A stretch of 64,000 bases of DNA from MFD04580-c1 sp963702995 (GCA_963702995.1 OY969783.1:5456001-5520000), one strand, 5' to 3'. Numbered from the stretch's first letter, positions 15,749-25,027 are shown. Made by a program: numbers and translations. Notes: a model not told the origin generated them from the letters alone.

Positions 15749-18408
15749 CTACATGCGCCGCCGGCGCCGCCGGAGCAGCAGCAGCCCGCTGGCAAGCAAG
15801 GCGACTGACGCACTGGCCGGCTCGGGCGTGGCGATGCTGATCAACTGCGTCTGGCCGGCGGCCTGCCCCCAGGCGAGGTCGAGGGTCGGGTCAACGCCGG
15901 CGCCGGGTAACGGCTGCCACGTGCCGTTGTAGCCCCAAACGCTCAGCTTGGACGGGTCCAGACCAAGGCGGGTCACCAGCGAATGATCGAAATGGATGGT
16001 CACGTCCGCCGCGCTGCCCGCGGCCAGCCCCCCTTGGACCGACCAGAGTCCGACGATCGTCTGGCCCAGCGGCATCGCCGGCGCGGCCGGGTCGTTTGTC
16101 GCGACGGTCCCGATGGACGGAGCGGCGCCCGTGCCGCCGGACCGATACGTGAGCCGAACCGAGCCGGGCGTCGAAAGGGTTGAATCGGTCCCCTTTCCAG
16201 GGGACCAGACGAACGACGGGTAGGACGGTGCGGCCCCGCCCGAGGGGACGCCGGTCGCCGGGAGCGGCGTGCGCGAGGGAAGCGGGAAATCGCCCTGCTG
16301 GCCGTTGAACTTGCCGAGGTCCGTCGTCGTTGCGCCGGTGTCGCCGCCACTGGCCGCCTGGCCGATGGTGCCACCCAACGGGAGGCTCGTCGTCGGGCCG
16401 CCGAAGCTGCCACCGCGGCCGGGGGCCGGACTGCCGCCGCCGATGGCGCTCGACGTGGCGCCGATCGGCGTTGACGTGCCACCGGTTGAAGTCGGCGTAC
16501 CGGCGGTGGACGTCGGCGTGACGCCCAAGGAAGTCGGCGTGACGCCTATGGAAGTCGGCGCGCCGCTGGCGGTAGCGGGGAATTCCGGGGTCGCAGGGGT
16601 GTAGTGCGTCGTGAGCGGCGTTGTGCCGGCCGCGTTCGTTCCGAGGGCGTTGATACCCATCGCGTTCGTACCGGTTGCGTTGCCGCTTTGAGTGCCGACG
16701 GATGGCGTACCGCCCGGTTGCGCGATGACCGACCCACTGCCGGTGCTGGAGTAGTTGGTCAATGAGCCCGACGCTCCGGGTTGTCCACTTGCGCCCGGGG
16801 CGAGCGCGACGGTCGTCCCGGGAGCCATGGCCCCGGTTGTGGTCGAGGCGACGGAGCCCGGGTTTGACGCTGTGCCCGACGCGGATAGACCGGGCCGGCC
16901 GCCAAGCACCGCGTTGGCGGAAAGGTTGGCCAGGATTGAGGGGGGCGTGACCGGTGTGTTGGCCACGGCGACCGGAACGTATTGCGGCGAATTCATCACC
17001 GGCGGCGCGGCGAACGGGTCGGGCGGCCCGGCAACGCCAGGGGCGGCCGCGCCTGCCGTCGGCTGTGTCGGCGTTCCTCCGTTCAGGGATGGGTCCGTGT
17101 GCGAACGGCGCCACTGGGACGGGTCAATCCCGGCGCTGCCGCCGCCGGACCAGCCTGATGCGACCGACGAACCGACCTTGCCGCCCGAGCCGGGGTTGAT
17201 CGAAGGGATTGGGTCAAAGCCTTCCGTGCGACTGACGTTCGAGGCCAACGGGTCGCCGGCGACGAACTTCCGCGGCCCCGCGCCGCCGAACGACGCGTGC
17301 GCCATCGGCGCGGGCGGGGCCGAAGACGCCAGCGGCTCGACCGGCACCCGCGGCGCGCCGCCTGGGGCGGCGGTGGTGTTTGATGTCTTCGCGACAGCGG
17401 GCGCCCGGCCGCCCGCCGTCTCGGTTGCGGTGGGGGGTTGCGTCGCATCGACCCGCAACGAGGGGAGGCTGGCCTTGATGGTGGGGATCCGCGGCCGCAG
17501 GCGCAGATAGGAGGGTAACTCCGGGAAGTGCCCGACGGCCGCCCCCGCGCCGGCGGCCGCCACGAAGACCAAGCCCGCGGCGATGAGCAGTTTCAGCTTT
17601 GTCGAAATGATCAACCCGCCCAAGCCGTTCCCCGTGGCGGTCGCCGACGCCCAGGCGACCTGGCCGGCGCTCGACGCCCCGGAGAGGCTTTGGGCCACCG
17701 CGGTCTTGGCGGCCGACCGGAGCACGGAATCGGACAGGGTGCGGCGAACGACGCGCGAAACAAGGATCCCCAGCCCGGCCGCCGACAGCGCCAGCCCGCG
17801 GCGGGCCAGTCGTTCACCCAGCATCTTGCGCCCGCGGAAGAGGCGCACGCCGAGCGTCGCCGGCTTGATCCCCAGTTCCTTGGCAGTTTCAGCGTACCCG
17901 AGCCCGCCCAGGTAATGCAGGACGAGTGGGATCCGGTATTTAACGGGGACGCGGTCCAACTCTTCGCGGATGACGCGGCCGGTGCCTTCGGCATCCAGCG
18001 CATCCACCGGCTCGGTGATCTCCGGCCCGCTTCGCTCAATCTCCCGCCGCCGCCGGCGCGTCCTGGAGCGGCGGATATCCACCGACGCCCGCCGGCCCAC
18101 CTGCTGGAGCCAGGCGCCCAGGCTGTGGATCGTGTCCCCCGCGCGAGGCGCTCCGCCAGGACCAGGAAGACGGCCTGCACGGCATCTTCGGCATCGTGGC
18201 GATTGCGGGTCACGCCGTAGCAGACGTTGAAGACCATCGCCCCATATCGGCGGACGACTTCTTCGAAACAGGCCTCGTGGCCGGTCTGCTGGAACTCGTT
18301 GAGCAGGTCCTGCGTCGTTTTCCGCAGGCGCGGCGGGACCCATCCCGTCACGGACTCTTCCGCCGGGATCGATTCTTCCACTAAGGATGTCGAGTCAAAC
18401 CTCTCCAT
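15749..18408 (-). CDS. ECF sigma factor fused to a membrane segment, low-complexity exported region and PEP-CTERM tail (one frameshift)
   Basis: Composite of 886 residues. Residues 1-90: sigma region 2 ('FEEVVRRYGAMVFNVCYG', then 'RHDAEDAVQAVFLVLAERL'). Residues 130-200: region 4 ('VPVKYRIPLVLHYLGGLGY', 'AKELGIKPATLGVRLFRGR'). Around 271-293 a hydrophobic helix ('LKLLIAAGLVFVAAAGAGAA'). Then about 430 residues rich in Thr, Gly, Ala and Pro with short repeats such as 'GVTPTS'. A beta-rich segment ('VTIHFDHSLVTRLGLDPSK') follows, and the last 29 residues are a PEP-CTERM signal: PEP, a hydrophobic helix, RRRRRR. The frame changes at 18136-18140, where a run of five G on the coding strand would need six. 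The start at 18408 precedes the sigma domain directly. The fusion suggests a membrane-anchored sigma factor with an external sensing part. Confidence 0.85.
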
Positions 18409-19203
18409 CGCGCCTGCTAATCGAAAAGGCGAGCCGCGGTCCGCGTCACTTCCACCAACGCCCGGCCCCGAGGCGGGGATGCCGACCCGCGAAACGTCGC
18501 ACGCACCCAGTGTACCCCAAGCCTCGTCCCCCCAAGGCAGTGAGGACTGATGCACCGTAAAGGGAAGACTCGCCCGCTGAAAGACGGCACGCGGTCCGCA
18601 CCATTACATTCGGTCGTGCGTTTGGGAACAAAATCTTTAAGTTATTGGGTATTCGTAGATTAAGTGAGGAACGGCTCGATGCTGAATTCGAAAAGGGAAC
18701 TAAAGCGAACGGTGCTCCGGGCTCCGCCAGTCGGCGATCGACGCGCATCGGCCCCTCTGCGCGGCTGACTTTCGCGGTGAGCCAGCAATGGCGCCCGCTG
18801 CTTCCCCAGGTTCACAGCGAATCCGACCGGATTTGCCGTGGTCTTCCGCCACACGGGGGATCGCCAATGTATATTTCCCTCAAATCAGGTGCGTGGCCAC
18901 TTTTGTGGCGTTACACCTTTTCTGATGCGCGAATCGCGTGAAGGTGCCGGGGGTACGTCGGGTGCCACGCCCCACGCTCGCGTCGGGCATGGGGCCGCGT
19001 TGTTGACATGCGCCGTCTCAGGAAGAGGAAGAGACGCCCATGTCAGCGGATCGAACGAAGTCGCCGGGTGCGGCGATTTCCCGCCTCCTGTTGGGCGCGG
19101 CTCGTTCGGGACGTTCCGCAACGTGATGCTTGCCACCTGATGTGGCCAAGACCCTCGGGCCCCGTCACCGTCCCGAGTTGGCCCTTTTCTGAAGGCGTGT
19201 TGT
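18409..19203. other. 795-base divergent intergenic region
   Basis: Lies between the divergent sigma-fusion and kelch genes, so both promoters should be here. An AT-richer patch at 18600-18660 (aaaatctttaagttattggg) is the best promoter area for the sigma gene. At 19003-19044 there is an imperfect inverted repeat, tgacatgcgccgtctc against gagacgcccatgtca. No gene or known RNA family is recognised. Confidence 0.5.
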
Positions 19204-20742
19204 ATGTCTGACCGTCGTCGTGCGTCGTTTTGCATCATTCAACCGAGTCGTTTGTTCGCTGAAAGTCTTGAGGCCCGCGCATACTGTGCGGCCACGCTGC
19301 TTTCCGGATCGAGGACCCTGCTGCCAACGGCCGACGCCTACGTACAGGGCGGAGCGTCATCGAATGCTCATTTCGGCGCCGCCTCGCAGCTTCTGGTGAA
19401 GACGGCCGACGCCAGCCACACGCGCCGCTCCTACCTGAAGTTCGACCTGACGGATGCGCCGCTGGTCGTGTCGGCCGTCCTGACCTTGACCGGCGGAGAA
19501 ACGCCGGTGGTGTCCGAGCCGTCGGTGGATGTCGCACTCTATGGGGTTCCCTCCAGCAATTGGAGCGAAGCGGGCATCAGCTATTCGGACGCCCCAAGGG
19601 CGTTCGGGTCGCCGTTGGCGATCGGCCACGTGAAAGGGACGACGCGCCGGCAGTACGAGTTTAACCTGACGTCTTACCTGCAACAGCAGCAGACCCTGGG
19701 CGCGACGCAGGTGACGATCGAAGTCGCCGCGCCCCACAGCACCGCGACGCCGGTCGCCTTTGCCAGCCGCGAGGCCGGAACGGCGGGGCCGCATCTGAAA
19801 ATCGTCACGGCCGCCGTCCCCTCGAAGTCGATCATCTGGAGCCCGACGGCGCCGTCGCCCGTCACCCGCGCCGAGGCGATCGGGGCGGCCGTCGGCGGGA
19901 AGGTCTACGTTTTCGGCGGCTTCGAGAACAGAGGGAGCCAGAACACCCGCATCCCGCTCCGTGCCCGAAGCGACGTCTACGACCCCGCCACCAACACCTG
20001 GAAGCAACTGAAGGACATGCCGGAGCCGTTCTCCCATGCCGAAGGGGCGGTTGACGGGGACACGATCTGGTTCGTTGGCGGGTACGTCGGCGACCACCCG
20101 GGACCGGGAACGACCGCAGTGACGAAATATGACACGCTGACCGACACCTGGTCGAACGGGCCGAGCCTGCCCCAAGCCCGCGGGGCCGGCGCCTGCGCGG
20201 TCGTCGGCCGCACGCTCGTTTTCTCCGGTGGGATGGATCGAACACGAACGATCAACACGCCCCAGTGCTGGGCCCTGAACCTGGACAACCTCAAGGCCGG
20301 GTGGGTGCGCATGGCCGACATGCCCACGCCGCGTAACCACCTCGGCGGGGCGGCCGTTGGCGGCGCGTTCTACGCCATCGGCGGCCAACTCGGCCAGGAG
20401 GCCGCGGCCAACGTCCGCAATGAGGTGGACCGTTTCGACCTGGCGACAAACACCTGGACGCGCGTCGCCGACCTTCCGACCCCGCGATCGCACATCACCT
20501 CGGCCACGTTCGCCTACGAGGGTAAGATTTACGTCATCGGCGGCGAAACCAAAGCATTCACGCAGCAGAAGTCGGTCTACGTCTATGACCCGACCACCAA
20601 CGTCTGGTCCGCCATCGACGACCTGCCGCTCCCCCGCAGCACGATGATCGCTGGGGTGGTGGCGGGCAAAATCGTCACCGTGACCGGAAACTCCCCCGGC
20701 GTCGGCGGCTCGGTCGAAGGGTGGATAGGGCGGCTGATGTGA
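19204..20742 (+). CDS. Exported DNRLRE-kelch protein
   Basis: A 512-residue secreted or surface protein. The N-terminus has 'SRLFAESLEARAYCAATLL', the 'E-x-LE-x-R...LL' motif found at the start of many planctomycete exported proteins. Residues about 35-200 form a DNRLRE/CBM96-like beta domain ('LLPTADAYVQGG', 'SYLKFDLTDAP', 'QYEFNLTSYLQQ'). Residues 215-505 carry six kelch repeats, each with a 'YVFGG'-type double glycine ('KVYVFGGFE', 'TIWFVGGYV', 'TLVFSGGMD', 'AFYAIGGQL', 'KIYVIGGET', 'KIVTVTGNS'), forming a beta-propeller. Likely role is carbohydrate or protein binding outside the cytoplasmic membrane. An aagg lies nine bases before the start. Confidence 0.88.
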   Translation: MSDRRRASFCIIQPSRLFAESLEARAYCAATLLSGSRTLLPTADAYVQGGASSNAHFGAASQLLVKTADASHTRRSYLKFDLTDAPLVVSAVLTLTGGETPVVSEPSVDVALYGVPSSNWSEAGISYSDAPRAFGSPLAIGHVKGTTRRQYEFNLTSYLQQQQTLGATQVTIEVAAPHSTATPVAFASREAGTAGPHLKIVTAAVPSKSIIWSPTAPSPVTRAEAIGAAVGGKVYVFGGFENRGSQNTRIPLRARSDVYDPATNTWKQLKDMPEPFSHAEGAVDGDTIWFVGGYVGDHPGPGTTAVTKYDTLTDTWSNGPSLPQARGAGACAVVGRTLVFSGGMDRTRTINTPQCWALNLDNLKAGWVRMADMPTPRNHLGGAAVGGAFYAIGGQLGQEAAANVRNEVDRFDLATNTWTRVADLPTPRSHITSATFAYEGKIYVIGGETKAFTQQKSVYVYDPTTNVWSAIDDLPLPRSTMIAGVVAGKIVTVTGNSPGVGGSVEGWIGRLM

Positions 20743-20794
20743 CTGCGCCGACGGATGGATCTCGTCTCCAGGTGCCTCTTTGATTGCGCCCAAA

Positions 20795-20878
20795 GTAGCA
20801 GGGGCACTCCGTGTGCCGTCCGCCGCCTGATCGAGCGCGATTGAAAACGAGCGACGGCACACGGAGTGTGCCTGCTAC
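20795..20878. repeat. 26-bp inverted repeat 'GGCACTCCGTGTGCCGTC'
   Basis: Arms gtagcagg...gtgccgtc (20795-20820) and gacggcac...cctgctac (20853-20878) are near-perfect reverse complements around a 32-base loop. Each arm contains its own small palindrome (ggcac..gtgcc). It is located 53 bases behind the kelch gene stop and could act as its transcript end or be a dispersed element. Confidence 0.8.
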
Positions 20879-20947
20879 CAAGGGATCTAGGGCGGACAGG
20901 TTTTCCGATGCATGGCGGAGATAGCGCCCACCGGTGGCGAATCTCAG

Positions 20948-21250
20948 ATGAGCGAAGTGATGGAGTCAGAATGGCAGCCTTATCGGGAGCCGCTTCGTGC
21001 AACCGTGCTGCGCACCGGGACGATCGCATCGATCGTTGGGGCGGTGATAGCTGTCTCGCCGGGAGGAGCAGTGGCCCGGTAGCCGCTGGCGACGCTGCTC
21101 GCGCTCTGGCCCGCCTTGGGTGGCCACTGGGTGGAGGTCGTATACCTTGACCGGGTGCGTCCGCGTTTTCCGGCCGCCCGTCCAGTGCGGATCGGGGTGC
21201 GGCTCGCGGTGTGGTTCGCCGGCGGAACCCTCCTCGCCGTTCCTTGGCCG
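20948..21250 (+). pseudogene. Broken small membrane-protein gene with in-frame TAG
   Basis: Reading from ATG 20948: MSEVMESEWQPYREPLRATV, then 'IASIVGAVIAVSPGGAVAR', a TAG stop at 21080-21082, then in the same frame 'PLATLLALWPALGGHWVEVV' and 'RLAVWFAGGTLLAV'. The two halves read as one protein with two or three membrane helices. The family member I recall has Trp at the stop position (TGG to TAG is one base). After about 21245 the frame degenerates into unconserved sequence, so the 3' end is also lost. It may be a true pseudogene; a sequencing error alone would not explain both defects. Confidence 0.6.
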
Positions 21251-21518
21251 TGTCATTTGGGCGACCACTGCAGAGCTAACAGCCTGCTGTCGATCCGGCA
21301 CGCTCCTGCCCGTCAATCGGCTAGGGACCTGCCGCCTCACGCCGATCGTATATTGTTTCCCTGGAGCTTGTCGAAGTGGCACTCGCCGGGGACCTGGCGA
21401 TGTCGCGCCACGGGTCGATCGGGACGGGCCTGCTCTCCGACGACATACACCCCGAGCAGTCGGGGTACGATGCCATGGGCGGCCATGGGCCGCGGCGCTG
21501 CTGAAGAAGGCGGGCGAG

Positions 21519-21602
21519 AGGTAGGTGTCAGAGTCGAACTGACAAGGCCCGAAGGCCTGCTCGCTTTCGAGGCGAGAGGGCTTGCCCATGCCCAAACCTA
21601 CC
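21519..21602 (-). tRNA. tRNA-Ser(CGA)
   Basis: On the minus strand: acceptor GGTAGGT with ACCTACC, D stem GGGC/GCCC, anticodon stem CTCGC/GCGAG with loop CTCGAAA (anticodon CGA, reading TCG), a long variable arm (CAGGCCTTCGGGCCTTG), and T arm GTCAG-TTCGACT-CTGAC. The long variable arm and anticodon agree on serine. The discriminator base is T rather than the usual G, and no CCA is encoded. A second serine tRNA lies 273 bases upstream on the same strand. Confidence 0.75.
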
Positions 21603-21692
21603 GAGTCGAAGGCTGAAGGATGAAGGTGAAGGATGAAGCGGAAAGCGGCGGACCGAGTCGAAGGCTGAAGGATGAAGGCGAAGGAGGAAGCG
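21601..21692. repeat. Tandem direct repeat between the two tRNA-Ser genes
   Basis: Two copies of a 52-base unit begin at 21601 and 21653 (ccgagtcgaaggctgaagga...). Inside each unit a shorter 'gaaggatgaagg' motif is repeated. The array directly abuts the 5' end of tRNA-Ser(CGA). Confidence 0.8.
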
Positions 21693-21874
21693 ACGAGTCA
21701 GCACCGCTTCTTCTGAATGCCTTCCCGTGACCCTTCGGCTTTGGCCCGCCATGAGCGAGCGAAGCGCGTCGAATGGGGAATGGAGGAATCGGACCTCTCG
21801 CTCGCCACCGCACTTGATGAATGAGCAGCGGGGTTACAATCCGCCGTGCGGGACATTCCCCGGGCATTGTTCAG

Positions 21875-21963
21875 CGGTAGGGGCGGGCGTCGAACCCGCA
21901 GCCCGGCGATCGCAGGGCCGCCGTTTAGCAAACGGCGTCAGATAACCGCTTCTGCTCCCTACC
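21875..21963 (-). tRNA. tRNA-Ser(GCT)
   Basis: Minus strand: acceptor GGTAGGG with CCCTACC and discriminator G, D stem CAGA/TCTG, anticodon stem GCCGT/ACGGC with loop TTGCTAA (anticodon GCT, reading AGC/AGT), long variable arm GCCCTGCGATCGCCGGGC, T arm GCGGG-TTCGACG-CCCGC. All serine identity features are present. CCA is not encoded. Confidence 0.88.
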
Positions 21964-21993
21964 GATCCGCTGCCATCAACCCCTTGAACGAAG

Positions 21994-22033
21994 AAAGCCC
22001 CGTCCGCCGAGTTGCCGGCTGACGGGGCTTTTT
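21994..22033 (+). terminator. Terminator-like hairpin
   Basis: Stem aaagccccgtc (21994-22004) with gacggggcttt (22021-22031), followed by more T. The shape is a standard intrinsic terminator for the plus strand, yet no plus-strand gene precedes it apart from the broken membrane gene. On the minus strand it lies 31 bases before the 5' end of tRNA-Ser(GCT). Confidence 0.65.
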
Positions 22034-22270
22034 GCGCCTTGGGCGGGTGACGCTCTCGCCTCAACCGTCCGCGGCGGCCCCGTGCCGGCCGCTCGATCGC
22101 GACCCGCTGGATGACTGGCTGCTGGTTGGATATCTTAGGGTCACGACGCGTTCCTTCTTTGATGACATTCCACTGCGGTTCTGATTGGACAGACGCCGAA
22201 TCAGGCGATTCTCTGACGGCCAATGTTTTTCGTGCGGCAGCGGTCCGCCTTGGCCTCGCCGGGACCCGGC

Positions 22271-22317
22271 GCATGACGCGGAGCGGTCTGAGACCGCTTC
22301 CTGACAGGCCCGGCTCG
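22271..22317. repeat. Single arm of the 'GCGCGGCTCG' dispersed repeat, copy 3
   Basis: The block gcatgacgcggagcggtc...ccgcttcctgacagg..cggctcg matches 1248-1294 with a few substitutions. No inverted partner arm is seen nearby. It lies in the gap after ilvB. Confidence 0.6.
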
Positions 22318-22364
22318 TTTCGGCGTTGTTCGGCGGAAGGGGGACCATCCGACGAGCGGAGGCT

Positions 22365-22397
22365 CAAAAAGCCGAGGCGGCCGCATGGCCGCCTCGG
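22365..22397 (-). terminator. Intrinsic terminator of ilvB
   Basis: An 11-bp perfect stem (ccgaggcggcc, 22372-22382, with 22387-22397) and four-base loop. On the minus strand it is followed by CTTTTTG. It sits 31 bases downstream of the ilvB stop. Confidence 0.85.
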
Positions 22398-22427
22398 ATC
22401 AATTCAGGTGGACAGTATGGGTGACGA

Positions 22428-24182
22428 TCAGGCCAGCGTGCCCAACTCCATCTCGTGCAGGCCCTTGCCGCTGGGGACCATCGGGTAGACGTGTTCGTTC
22501 GGCTCCACGACAAAGTCAACCACCACCGGGCCGGGGTGCTCGAGCATGTCTTTCACCGTCTTGGCGACGTCTTCCTTCCGCTCGCACTTGATGCCGCGGA
22601 CGCCGAAGCTTTCGGCCATCATCGCGAAGTTGGGGTTCTTCATCACCGTCTGGCTGTAGCGGCGGCCGTAGAACAAATCCTGCCACTGCTTCACCATCCC
22701 CTGGAAGTCGTTGTTCAGGATCGCGACCTTCACCGGGATGTTGTATTCGGCGATCGTCGCAAGCTCGTAACAGGTCATCAGATAGCTGGCGTCGCCGTCG
22801 ATGTCGATCACCGTCTTGCCGGGGCTGCCGAGCTGGGCGCCCATGGCGGCCGGCAGACCGTAGCCCATCGTGCCGAGGCCACCGCTGGTGATCATCTGGC
22901 GCGGGTAGCGCCACCGGTAGAACTGGGCCGCCCACATCTGGTGCTGGCCGACGCCGGTCGTGATGATCGCGTCGCCATTGGTCTGACGGTGCAGCTCTTC
23001 AATGACGTACTGGGGCTTGGCCTTGCCGGTGTCGTCGAAATAGCGGAAGGGGTACTTCTTCTTCCAGGCGTTCACCTGCGAGAACCACTCGCGCCGGTCG
23101 CGGTGCTCGATGTACTTGACGATCAGTTCCAGGCCCATCCGGGCATCGCCAACCACCGCGACATCCACATCCACAACCTTGCTGATGCTGCTCGGGTCAA
23201 TATCGACATGGATGATCTTCGCGTGCGGGGCAAACGTGGCCAGGTTGCCCGTCACGCGGTCGTCAAAGCGGGCGCCGACCGCGATCAGGCAGTCGCATTC
23301 CTGAACGGCGTAATTCGCATAGGCCGAGCCGTGCATGCCCAGCATGTGCAGCGCCTTGGGGTCGTTCTCATCGAACGCGCCCATTCCGAGCAGGGTCGTC
23401 GTGCAGGGGATGTTGCCCGCTTCGGCAAGCTTGCGGACTTCCTTGTAAGCGTTGGAGATGATCGCGCCGCCGCCAACGTAGAGGACCGGCTTCTGGCTCT
23501 TGTTGATCAACTCGGCCGCCTGCTGGGCCTGCGCCTCATGCTCCGGGTGGCTGGCGGCCATTTTCCGCTTCGCGACGATATGGGCACGCGGGGTGTCGTC
23601 CACTTCCTCGGGGCAGAGGCCGGCCGTCACGTCCTTCGGCAGGTCAACCAGCACGGGGCCGGGGCGGCCGGACGTGGCGATGAGGAACGCTTCGTTGATC
23701 ACCCGCGGCAGCTCGCGGATGTCCTTCACGAGGTAATTCCACTTCGTGCAGGGGCGGGTAATGCCGGTGACGTCGGCTTCCTGGAAGGCGTCATTCCCGA
23801 TGACCTTGGACGGCACCTGACCGCTGAAGACGATGATCGGGATGCTGTCCATCTGCGCAGTCGCCAGGGGAGTGACAGTATTAGTGGCACCCGGGCCGCT
23901 GGTCACGATGCAGACCCCCGGCTTTCCGGTGGCGCGGGCGTACCCGTCGGCGCAGTGGCCACTCGCCTGCTCGTGGCGGTTGAGGATGAACTTCGCTGGC
24001 GTGCGATACAGTTCGTCAAACACCGGCAATATGGCGCCGCCGGGGTAGCCGAACATCGTGTCCACCTTGTGTGGCCCGATCAGCATCTCGTGTAGGATCT
24101 GGGCGCCGGTCTTTCCCTTGAAACGAGGCTTCGCGGGGGAGGCGGCCGGGATTGTTTTAGGCTCGGTTTGGAGCGTAGACAT
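22428..24182 (-). CDS. ilvB: Acetolactate synthase, large (catalytic) subunit
   Basis: A ThDP-dependent enzyme making acetolactate or acetohydroxybutyrate, the first common step of branched-chain amino acid synthesis. It has 584 residues. Seen: 'MFGYPGGAILPVFDEL', 'LNRHEQASGHCADGYARATG' with the catalytic Glu, 'TSGPGATNTVTPLATA' and 'PGPVLVDLPKDVT'. An FAD-linked middle domain includes 'GARFDDRVTGNL'. 'GLGTMGYGLPAAMGAQ' and the ThDP-Mg motif 'IDGDASYLM...NND' follow. The C-terminal 'VEPNEHVYPMVPSGKGLHEM' is typical. The regulatory subunit gene ilvN, usually adjacent, is absent here. The message ends at a clear terminator. Confidence 0.97.
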   Translation of the reverse strand: MSTLQTEPKTIPAASPAKPRFKGKTGAQILHEMLIGPHKVDTMFGYPGGAILPVFDELYRTPAKFILNRHEQASGHCADGYARATGKPGVCIVTSGPGATNTVTPLATAQMDSIPIIVFSGQVPSKVIGNDAFQEADVTGITRPCTKWNYLVKDIRELPRVINEAFLIATSGRPGPVLVDLPKDVTAGLCPEEVDDTPRAHIVAKRKMAASHPEHEAQAQQAAELINKSQKPVLYVGGGAIISNAYKEVRKLAEAGNIPCTTTLLGMGAFDENDPKALHMLGMHGSAYANYAVQECDCLIAVGARFDDRVTGNLATFAPHAKIIHVDIDPSSISKVVDVDVAVVGDARMGLELIVKYIEHRDRREWFSQVNAWKKKYPFRYFDDTGKAKPQYVIEELHRQTNGDAIITTGVGQHQMWAAQFYRWRYPRQMITSGGLGTMGYGLPAAMGAQLGSPGKTVIDIDGDASYLMTCYELATIAEYNIPVKVAILNNDFQGMVKQWQDLFYGRRYSQTVMKNPNFAMMAESFGVRGIKCERKEDVAKTVKDMLEHPGPVVVDFVVEPNEHVYPMVPSGKGLHEMELGTLA

Positions 24183-25027
24183 AGGTTTCTCGCTTCAGGG
24201 CGACAAACGTCGCCGATAGATTCACCACGACGGTTCGGCCCCAATGCCCCGGCGGCAACGCCAGTCATCGGGCCTCGGGCCGAGACGTCGGATCAAGCCG
24301 GTCAGACACATGCGGAGCATGGCCACACGAGCCGGGCTGGATCAAAAGTTCGGGAAGGGGATGCTAGCGAACGAACGCCAGCCCTTCAATCAAAATGTCG
24401 TAAATTTAGGATGCGAAACGAATAAAGAACGGCCCGCGAAGGGCTCGGCGGGGCGGGCTGGTCGCGGCGAGTCGAACGCTGATGAGCCCTAAGCGCGGGG
24501 CCTCGCGTTCGTAAGCCTAACTCCCAGCCTACCGTACGACCACCGTAGGTGGCGTCGCAAGATTTGGATTGAAATTGAGTGACTGCATACGGTACGCTCA
24601 TCGGTCCCCTGTGCCGGTGAGTTGATCCGGCGAGATCGGCAAGCGGACGGGAACATAATCGGCCCAGGCGGCGACGTCAAGTCGGCGCTCACTTCCGCGA
24701 CCACTCCACCTGGTGGTGGGCTTTCATTCGGCGAACGATTCAGACCCCATTCCGTGTCCTGGCTTGCCCGTGAAACGCGCCGGGCACAGGCATTGCAACG
24801 TTTTACCAGGGATTTGTTCCGGCAACGAATGAAGGCGTTGCCATGAAGTCATTCTGAGTTCCGTCAGGGCGGCCGACTCGACGGCCCTGTTCAGGTCAAT
24901 TGTGGGGCGCGCTGGCGACCGGGTATCTACTCTTTCGCTTCGACAGGGCGGAGACGGCCGTCAGATTCTGATGCGAGACGTTCGCAACGGGGCGACCGGG
25001 GTGGGCAAAAAAGGACGGGCTAATCAA
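24183..25027. other. 845-base divergent gap between ilvB and the kinase
   Basis: Both flanking genes read outward, so two promoters are expected. I found no convincing attenuator, T-box or other riboswitch upstream of ilvB. Short frames on both strands lack protein-like features. Nothing specific recognised. Confidence 0.5.

Noticed and set aside
15891..17114. 407-codon frame in the same direction inside the sigma-fusion gene
   Set aside because: Arg/Pro/His-rich second frame of the low-complexity region; the main frame continues to a proper PEP-CTERM end.
18136..18140. Programmed ribosomal frameshift in the sigma-fusion gene
   Set aside because: The run of G lacks a slippery heptamer with downstream structure that I could identify, and many similar homopolymer breaks occur in unrelated genes.
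19357..20862. 501-codon minus-strand frame over the kelch gene
   Set aside because: Composition typical of an antisense frame of GC-rich coding DNA; the plus-strand kelch repeats are unmistakable.
20966..21595. 209-codon minus-strand frame
   Set aside because: Runs through the tRNA-Ser(CGA) gene and the broken membrane gene; Arg/Pro-rich without domains.
21601..21692. CRISPR or attachment site at the tRNA
   Set aside because: Only two adjacent copies without spacers, and no integrase gene or second tRNA-end copy; a simple tandem duplication explains it.
22455..24095. 546-codon plus-strand frame over ilvB
   Set aside because: Antisense shadow; rich in Val, Asp and His with no motif.
24183..25027. 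T-box or leucine/valine attenuator before ilvB
   Set aside because: No leader peptide rich in Leu, Val or Ile codons and no specifier/antiterminator pattern seen on the minus strand.
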